The position numbers were made by a program, and so were the translations under genes. This document shows, one piece after another, positions 58,091-64,000 of a stretch of 64,000 bases of DNA (positions are counted from its first letter, which is position 1; each line of letters begins with the position of its first letter). Origin of the DNA: Herbidospora cretacea (GTDB taxonomy: Bacteria > Actinomycetota > Actinomycetes > Streptosporangiales > Streptosporangiaceae); contig NZ_BBXG01000031.1 in NCBI RefSeq assembly GCF_001570605.1, positions 1 through 64,000 on the forward strand. Direction: 5' to 3'. Under the pieces are notes generated by a model. That model did no database searches. It was given only the letters and a program-made list of their open reading frames with translations, and was not told the origin of the DNA.

Positions 58091-58233
58091 CACATTCACT
58101 CCTGTTCGGTCCGCGCCCATTCAGGTGACGCGATGTGTTTGTTCGGCGGACTTCAAAGGTTTCACCGGCGGGGGTGGCCGACCAGCGGCGGATCTGACCA
58201 TCTTCGAACGATTCCTGCCATAGACTCGCGATC

Positions 58234-59328
58234 ATGAGTCCGGGCGCAATCGCGATCGCTGTGATCAACGGCACCGACATGCAGGTGTGCGAGATTTACG
58301 AGACCGCCATCGCCAACGCGGTCTTCGGTGATCCGCAATACGACCTGGCCAATCCCTGGTACGAATTGAAGCTTTGCGCGGTGAACGGGAACGAGCCCGC
58401 GGCGCGCGGATTCTCCGTGCGAACGGCGCATGGGCTCGACGACCTCGTCGTCGCCGACACCGTCATCGTTCCCTCGGTCCCTTACTACGTGCTGCACGGC
58501 GAGGCTCCACTGCCGTCGGACTTCGTGGAGGCGCTGCGCGAGGCGGCCAGGGCGGGGGCGCGGATGGCGTCGATGTGCACCGGGGCGTTCGCCCTCGCCG
58601 AGGCGGGCCTGCTCAACGGCCGCAGGGCCACCACGCACTGGATGCACACGTCCGATCTGGCCAAGCGCTACCCGGAGGTCCAGGTCGAGGACACCGTGCT
58701 CTATGTCGACGACGGCGATGTCCTCACCAGCGCGGGCATGAGCGCCGGCCTGGACCTGTGCCTGCATCTGGTGCGCCGCGACCTGGGCGCCTATGTGGCC
58801 GGCCAGTTGGCGCGCCGGATGGTCGTGGCCGGTCACCGCCCCGGCGGGCAGGCCCAGTTCGTCGACCTGTCCGTCCCCGACAGCGACGACGACACCCTCG
58901 CGATGACGATGGACTGGGCCTCACGCAACCTCGACCAGCCCCTCACCATCGACGCGATGGCGAAGCAGGCGGGCATGAGCAACCGCACCTTCTTCCGCAA
59001 ACTCCAGGCGACCACCGGCCTCACCCCGCTGAAGTGGCTGCTCAACCAGCGCCTGTCCCGCGCGCAGAGCCTGTTGGAGACCACCGACCTGCCGATCGAG
59101 CGGGTCAGCGAGGCCAGCGGCCTGGGCACTGCGGCCAACCTGCGCAGGCACTTCACCACACACTTCGGCGTCACGCCCACCGACTACCGGCACTCGCTCA
59201 GTGCCGGAGTCCGCGCGCAGAGCCGCGGGGCGGGCGCCGCGCCGGTGACGCGGTCGCCGGCGCCCGGGTCCTGTCAGCCCTCCGCGGGCCAGGAGCTCTC
59301 CGCCGGCCAAGGGCCGTTGCCCGCGTAG
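58234..59328 (+). CDS. GlxA-type transcriptional regulator (DJ-1/PfpI + AraC)
   Basis: A 364-residue regulator. Residues 1-190 form a DJ-1/PfpI-like domain with Cys115 in ASMCTGAFALAEAGLL; residues about 225-325 an AraC double helix-turn-helix (TIDAMAKQAGMSNRTFFRKL; IERVSEASGLGTAANLRRHF). The last 45 residues are low-complexity. It is divergent from the imine-reductase-like gene across 143 bp and is a likely regulator of it. ATG 58234. The 3' end overlaps the SnoaL-like gene on the other strand by 55 nt. Confidence 0.88.
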   Translation: MSPGAIAIAVINGTDMQVCEIYETAIANAVFGDPQYDLANPWYELKLCAVNGNEPAARGFSVRTAHGLDDLVVADTVIVPSVPYYVLHGEAPLPSDFVEALREAARAGARMASMCTGAFALAEAGLLNGRRATTHWMHTSDLAKRYPEVQVEDTVLYVDDGDVLTSAGMSAGLDLCLHLVRRDLGAYVAGQLARRMVVAGHRPGGQAQFVDLSVPDSDDDTLAMTMDWASRNLDQPLTIDAMAKQAGMSNRTFFRKLQATTGLTPLKWLLNQRLSRAQSLLETTDLPIERVSEASGLGTAANLRRHFTTHFGVTPTDYRHSLSAGVRAQSRGAGAAPVTRSPAPGSCQPSAGQELSAGQGPLPA

Positions 59329-59702
59329 GCGTTGTCGATCACATAACGCCAGCCGCCGTCCGCGCCACGCTGCAGCACGTCGACCGCCAGGCCGCCGAGC
59401 TTCTCGTAGACGCCGTCCCTGGTGGTGTCCATCGTCCACTCGACCACCACCATGGCGGTGTCGCCGTGGACCATCTTCGCGTGCACGGTCGCCTCGACGG
59501 TCGCGTTGCGGGTCGCGATGAAGTGCTTGACGTAGTCCCTGCGCTCCTGGCCCGCGACCGGCTTTCCGGGCTCCCACAGGCCGACCGCGTCATCGACGTA
59601 CAGGGCGTTGACGGCATCCGCGTCGCCCGCGTTGAACGCCACGTTGAACATTTCCTGGTGCGTGTCGATATCACTGGCCAGGGCGTGTTTTTCGAGGGCC
59701 AT
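59274..59702 (-). CDS. SnoaL-like / DUF4440 protein
   Basis: A 142-residue cone-shaped NTF2-fold protein: FNVAFNAGDADAVNALYVDD, GLWEPGKPVAGQE, TVHAKMVHGDTAMVVVEWTM and a C-terminal GGWRYVIDNAYAGNG. Such proteins act as isomerases, cyclases or dehydratases in polyketide pathways, but many have no known reaction. ATG 59702 with GGGAGTG upstream. Confidence 0.85.
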   Translation of the reverse strand: MALEKHALASDIDTHQEMFNVAFNAGDADAVNALYVDDAVGLWEPGKPVAGQERRDYVKHFIATRNATVEATVHAKMVHGDTAMVVVEWTMDTTRDGVYEKLGGLAVDVLQRGADGGWRYVIDNAYAGNGPWPAESSWPAEG

Positions 59703-59884
59703 GGTGAGCGCACTCCCATTCTTGGTTATCGGATGTTTTCGGCGTGATGTCGGGCAACGCCGATGTGGACGCTACCGCCCGCCGAGTGGCGGCCGATCGC
59801 AGTCAGGTAATCGCTGCCGGACCTGGTCGAGAGCTGCGGCGATTACCCCGTTGACACCACACTGAGATCCGATTTGCGGCTTTT

Positions 59885-60721
59885 TTAGCCGGGGAACACC
59901 TTTGTCCAGTCAACGGAGGCGGCGTACTCCGAGAAATCCCGTGCCTTGCGGCCGGTGACCTTCTCCACGCCGTCGGACAGGTACGAGGTCGCCCCGTCGT
60001 CGATGGCGTCGAAGAGCCGGATGACGTAGTCGGCCAGTTCCCGCGAGTGGCCCCGGCCCACGAGGTGCCGGGCGTACTCCTCGTGGGAGAGCACGGTGAG
60101 GCGAACCTCACGGCCGGAGGCGGCGGAGATCTCGGCGACGACCTCGCCGAAGGTCATCAACCGCGGTCCGGACATCTCGTACACGGCCTCGTCGTGGCCT
60201 TCCCCGGTCAGCGCGGCCACCGCGACGGCGGCGATGTCCTCGGCGTCGATGAAGGGCTCGGTTCCCTCGCGGGTGGTGACCCGCAGCTCGCCCTCGGCGA
60301 TCTCCGTGCAGAGGAAATTGGGCTCGCTGAAGTTCTGGAAGAACCAGGTGGGGCGCAGGATCGTCCAGCTGAGTCCGGAGCCGCTCACCACGTCCTCGAC
60401 GCGGAACAGGCCCGGCTCGTCGGACCTCTTCGTGAAGGGGCGCGCGGAGAGCAGCACCAGGCGCTCGACGCCTGCGGTGGTGGCGGTGCCGATGAAGTCG
60501 GTGAGCATCGTCGCGGCGTCGGCGCCCTGTTCGTCGACGACGTAGACGGCTTTCATCCCGTCGACCGCGGCAGGCCAGGTGGAGCTGTCGTGCCAGTCGA
60601 AGCGGGTCGCGCCGGAACGCGAGGCGATTCTGGGCCGGTGACCGAGCTCGGTGAGCTGACGTGCGACCCTGGCGCCGGTCTTGCCCGTGCCGCCGAGGAC
60701 GAGAATGGGGGATTCGCTCAT
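59885..60721 (-). CDS. NmrA-like NAD(P)H-binding reductase
   Basis: A 278-residue atypical short-chain reductase. ILVLGGTGKTGARVARQLTE binds NAD(P); LVLLSARPFTKRS and LSWTILRPTWFFQNFSEPNF follow, and the C-terminal part is substrate-binding. The classical Tyr-x3-Lys is not in place, as in other NmrA-like proteins, so it may be an enzyme (azoreductase/quinone type) or a redox sensor. ATG 60721 has GAGG upstream. It lies 67 bp downstream of the PKS gene on the same strand. Confidence 0.88.
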   Translation of the reverse strand: MSESPILVLGGTGKTGARVARQLTELGHRPRIASRSGATRFDWHDSSTWPAAVDGMKAVYVVDEQGADAATMLTDFIGTATTAGVERLVLLSARPFTKRSDEPGLFRVEDVVSGSGLSWTILRPTWFFQNFSEPNFLCTEIAEGELRVTTREGTEPFIDAEDIAAVAVAALTGEGHDEAVYEMSGPRLMTFGEVVAEISAASGREVRLTVLSHEEYARHLVGRGHSRELADYVIRLFDAIDDGATSYLSDGVEKVTGRKARDFSEYAASVDWTKVFPG

Positions 60722-60788
60722 GCGCCTCATCCAAGCATGGGCGAATTCCCCACCCCCGCAACCGTTTCTCAGATCGGTAACCCCGCGG

Positions 60789-63700
60789 TCACCCCTTCGG
60801 AGCGGGGAAATAACCGCTGCGGACGAAGAAGTCCACATATCTGCCGAACAGTGCCCGGTCGACGGGCGGGCACACGATTCCGGTGCCCGCCAGCGCCTTC
60901 TCCGTGTCCGAGACGTCCATCGGCGGGTAGGTCGGCCCCGCGCCCTCGGAGTTGATCTCCTCGAAGGTGTCGAACAGCGGAGTGACCGCGTTCTCCCGGT
61001 CGGCGCCGATGGTCGCGCGCCAGGAGTCCCAGTCGGTCTCGGACAGGTCGTACCCGATCGCCCGCAGGTGGTCGACGAGATCGCCGAACGACTGCGACTG
61101 CTCGTTGAACAGGTGGAAGGTGCCGTTCGCGGAGGACTCGCGGGTGGCCAGCGTGGTGATCGCCCCGCTGACGTAGTCCACCGGGACCAGGTGCACCCGG
61201 CCGGTCAGCCGGTCGGGGACCACGCCGGCCTGGAGCATGCCCTTGAGGCTGAGCCAGACGAAGTCCTTGGTCTGGCACGCGCCGCTGTCGCGGGCCCCGC
61301 ACACCACGTCGACCCGGTAGACCGACACGGGGACACCGCGGGCACGGGCGATCCCGAGCACGCCCTCCGCCACCCACTTGCTCTGGAGGTAGCCGTTGCG
61401 CAGCAGGTGCGCGGGACCGGTCGTGGCGGTGACACCCACCGGCTCGTCGCTCTCCGACGCGGCGAACACGCCCGTGGTCGACACGTAGTGCACCGGGACC
61501 GTGCGGTGGCGCGCGGCCAGCCGCAGCACCTCGACGGTGCCGGTCACGTTGGAGCTCTTCAGATCCTGGTACGGGCGCAGCCAGCTCACCGTCGCCCCGG
61601 CGTGGAAGACGGCGTCGACCCGGCGGGCGAGGTCGTCGAACACCTGCTCGCCCAGGCCGAGCCGGGGGGAGGTGAGGTCGCCGACGTGGACGACGACCCT
61701 GGCCGGGTCGACCTCGCCGGCCACCTCGTACCACTCCAGGTTCTCCCGCAGCCTGCGCTCCGCGTCGGCCTGGTCGGCGCCGCGCACCAGGCAGTGCACG
61801 ACCGCGTCGGTGTCGCGCACGATGTCACGCAGCAGGAACGCTCCGAGGAATCCACTGGCTCCCGTCAGCAGCACCTCCCGGGGGTCGGTGGCGACGGTGA
61901 CCACGGTGTCCGCGGCGACCACGTCGTCGTCGAGCACCACCTCCTTGGCGAAGTCCACGCCCGCGACGTCGTCCCCGCCGGTGACCGCCGCGCTCGCCGT
62001 GGCGCAGAGGTACTCGGTCAGCGCGGCGGGCGTCGGGTGCTCGAACACCAGCGAGGCGGACAGCCGCGTGCCGATGTGCGCGGCCAGCCGGTTGCGCAGT
62101 TCCACCGAGATCAGCGAGTCGAAGCCGAGATCGACGAAGAGCTGGTCGTCGCCGATCGCCGAGGCGTCGGCGTGGCCCAGAACCGACGCGACCTCCGCGC
62201 GGACCAGCTCGCCCACGATCTCCCGCCGTCGCTGCTCGGACTGCCCGGCCAGCCGCCGTTCCAGCGGCTCGGCCTCGCCCGCCCCCTGGGTGGCCCGCCG
62301 GGAGGTGATCCTGGCCAGGGCGGTGAACAGCAGCGGCACCGCGGCAGGCCGGGCGGCCAGCGCGCGGAGGTCCAGCGGCGTCGCGACCGGGGCCGGGCGA
62401 CCGGTCCGCAGCGCGGCGTCGAACAGGCCGGGGCCGTCGTCAGGGGTGATCGGCAGCAGCCCGCTGCGGGCGATGCGCTTGAGATCGGCGTCGCTGAGGT
62501 TGCCGCCCATACCGCCGCCCACCTGTGACCACAGGCCCCACACCAGCGAGGTCGCCGCGAGCCCGGTGCCCGTCCGGTGCGCGGCCAGCGCGTCGAGGAA
62601 GGTGTTCGCCGCGGCATAGGCGCCCTGGCCGGAACCGCCGATGACACCGGCGACGGAGGAGAACAGCACGAACGCCGACAGGTCCATGTCCTTGGTCAAC
62701 TCGTGCAGGTTCCACGCGGCGTGCACCTTGGGCCGCAGCACCCTGGCGACCTGGTCGGCGTCCAGGGAGCCGATCATGCCGTCATCCAGGACACCCGCCG
62801 TGTGCACGACACCGATGAGCGGGCGCGCGGCGGGGATGGAAGCCAGCACCGAGGCGAGTTGCTCCCGGTCGGCGGCATCGCACGCGGTGATCGTCACTCG
62901 CGCGCCGAGAGCGGCCAGCTCGTCGGCCAGGTCTCCCGCTCTCCGCGCGGCCGGGCCGCTCCGGCTGACCAGCAGCAGGTCGGTGACGCCGTGCGCACGG
63001 ACGAGGTGCCTGGCGAACAGCGCGCCCAGCGCGCCGGTCCCGCCGGTGATCAGCACCGTGCCGCCGGGCCGCCACGGTGACGCCGCGTGCCCCGGCGCGA
63101 GCCGGGCCAGCCTGGGAACGGCCACCGAGCCCGCGCGCACGGCCAGTTGCGCCTCTCCCGTCGCGATCGCGGCCGGCAGCGCCGACATCGACGCCGGATC
63201 GTCGTCGACGTCGATCAGCCGGAACCGGCCGGGCATCTCCGACTGGGCGGAGCGCAGCAGGCCCCAGACCGCGGCCGCGGCCAGGTCGACCGGCGTGTCG
63301 CCGGCGTCGATCGCGCGCCGGGTCAGGAAGACCAGCGGGACCTCGGCGGAGCGCTCGTCGTCGTTCCAGGCGCGCACCAGTTCCAACGCGTGCAGGACGG
63401 CGGTCTGGGCCCGGTCGGCGACCGTGCCCCCAGCGTTGTCCTCCGCGTCGTCCTCCGTGGCGAACATCAGCGGCGCGACCAGGCCGGTGAAGGTCCCGGC
63501 GGCGGACAGCGCCTCGCCGACCCCGGCGAACCGCGGCGGCCACGGCAGGCCGCCGTGGCCGGTCTCCAGCACGGCCGGCCCGGCCTCGCCGGTCGGCCCG
63601 GCCGGGATGACCGGGGTCCACGCCACGCGGAACAGCGCCTCACCGGGACGGGCCAGCGCGGCGCCGACCTCGTCCTCGCTCGCGCCCTGGGTGACCACGG

Positions 63701-64000
63701 CCGCCGCACGGGCCAGCGGGGCGCCCGACGCGTCGGCCAGCAGCACCGACACCGCGCCGTCCCCGGCCGGGGTGATCCGCACTCTGGCGGCGGCGGCGCC
63801 CACGGCGTGCACGGTCACCCCGCGCCACTCCGCCACGACGCCGGGGCGCCCGGTGAGCAGTGCGGCGGGGTGCAGCGCGGCGTCGAGCAGCGCGGGGTGC
63901 ACGCTGAACCCGTCCGCACCGGTGTCGCCGGGCAGCCGCACCTCCGCGAACAGCTCGCCGTCGCGCCGCCACGCGGCCAGCAGTCCTGAGAAGACCGGGC
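60789..64000 (-). CDS. Type I polyketide synthase, last module with thioester-reductase release (5' end outside window)
   Basis: About 1070 residues of the C-terminus are inside the window. From the right edge: end of a DH domain with [12 protein letters not shown]; a KR with [35 protein letters not shown] (LDD, a B-type KR) and [14 protein letters not shown]; an ACP with [16 protein letters not shown] (Ser near 62119); and a thioester-reductase domain with [19 protein letters not shown] and [11 protein letters not shown] (Tyr-x3-Lys). The TD domain replaces a thioesterase and releases the chain as an aldehyde or alcohol using NADPH. The open frame continues to position 64000 without a start. 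Confidence 0.95.
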   Translation of the reverse strand, partial: PVFSGLLAAWRRDGELFAEVRLPGDTGADGFSVHPALLDAALHPAALLTGRPGVVAEWRGVTVHAVGAAAARVRITPAGDGAVSVLLADASGAPLARAAAVVTQGASEDEVGAALARPGEALFRVAWTPVIPAGPTGEAGPAVLETGHGGLPWPPRFAGVGEALSAAGTFTGLVAPLMFATEDDAEDNAGGTVADRAQTAVLHALELVRAWNDDERSAEVPLVFLTRRAIDAGDTPVDLAAAAVWGLLRSAQSEMPGRFRLIDVDDDPASMSALPAAIATGEAQLAVRAGSVAVPRLARLAPGHAASPWRPGGTVLITGGTGALGALFARHLVRAHGVTDLLLVSRSGPAARRAGDLADELAALGARVTITACDAADREQLASVLASIPAARPLIGVVHTAGVLDDGMIGSLDADQVARVLRPKVHAAWNLHELTKDMDLSAFVLFSSVAGVIGGSGQGAYAAANTFLDALAAHRTGTGLAATSLVWGLWSQVGGGMGGNLSDADLKRIARSGLLPITPDDGPGLFDAALRTGRPAPVATPLDLRALAARPAAVPLLFTALARITSRRATQGAGEAEPLERRLAGQSEQRRREIVGELVRAEVASVLGHADASAIGDDQLFVDLGFDSLISVELRNRLAAHIGTRLSASLVFEHPTPAALTEYLCATASAAVTGGDDVAGVDFAKEVVLDDDVVAADTVVTVATDPREVLLTGASGFLGAFLLRDIVRDTDAVVHCLVRGADQADAERRLRENLEWYEVAGEVDPARVVVHVGDLTSPRLGLGEQVFDDLARRVDAVFHAGATVSWLRPYQDLKSSNVTGTVEVLRLAARHRTVPVHYVSTTGVFAASESDEPVGVTATTGPAHLLRNGYLQSKWVAEGVLGIARARGVPVSVYRVDVVCGARDSGACQTKDFVWLSLKGMLQAGVVPDRLTGRVHLVPVDYVSGAITTLATRESSANGTFHLFNEQSQSFGDLVDHLRAIGYDLSETDWDSWRATIGADRENAVTPLFDTFEEINSEGAGPTYPPMDVSDTEKALAGTGIVCPPVDRALFGRYVDFFVRSGYFPAPKG

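Overview
The window is high-GC DNA from a filamentous actinomycete. The combination of whiA, rbpA, the recN-steA-steB cell-division cluster, Tat-dependent proteins, many GTG/TTG starts and leaderless genes fits the Streptosporangiaceae (Nonomuraea/Streptosporangium type). The family assignment is inference. No species can be named from sequence reading alone.

Positions 1-48400 are mostly conserved chromosomal core. A 5S rRNA tail and its terminator come first, followed by a large disordered RGDRPQR-repeat protein, an MBL hydrolase, an SSB-like protein, a DUF1015 protein, and TPR and HAD proteins. Next come an SCP2 protein, a histone-H1-like repeat protein, tlyA-nadK-recN, and the envelope/division operon steA-steB-MraY-like-murJ-glycosyltransferase. 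A TerC membrane protein follows behind what looks like a yybP-ykoY manganese riboswitch, then psd-pssA, uvrA, a Rieske lipoprotein, uvrC-rapZ-yvcK-whiA, the glycolytic operon gap-pgk-tpiA, secG and rbpA. From 39.7 to 48.4 kb there are catabolic and accessory genes: amidohydrolase, DAO oxidase, ACT-GNAT acetyltransferase, an orphan ClpN protein, a frameshifted coiled-coil gene, an MDR reductase, an intradiol dioxygenase and a PPOX-fold protein. Two long gene-free stretches (about 7.0-8.1 kb and 28.4-29.9 kb) each contain a degenerate tandem repeat of about 58-59 bp.

From about 49.6 kb to the right edge lies the end of a biosynthetic gene cluster that continues beyond the window. It has a large SARP activator, a cytochrome P450, two tandemly duplicated Tat-signal flavin amine oxidases, an imine-reductase-like enzyme, a GlxA/AraC-type regulator, a SnoaL-like protein, an NmrA-like reductase, and the last module of a type I PKS (DH-KR-ACP) ending in a thioester-reductase release domain. 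Reductive release to an aldehyde plus amine oxidases plus an imine reductase suggests a nitrogen-containing, possibly cyclic-imine or piperidine-like, polyketide. An aminotransferase would be expected outside the window. The two oxidases come from a tandem duplication of about 1.75 kb that also copied the first codons and leader of the P450, leaving a P450 remnant between them.
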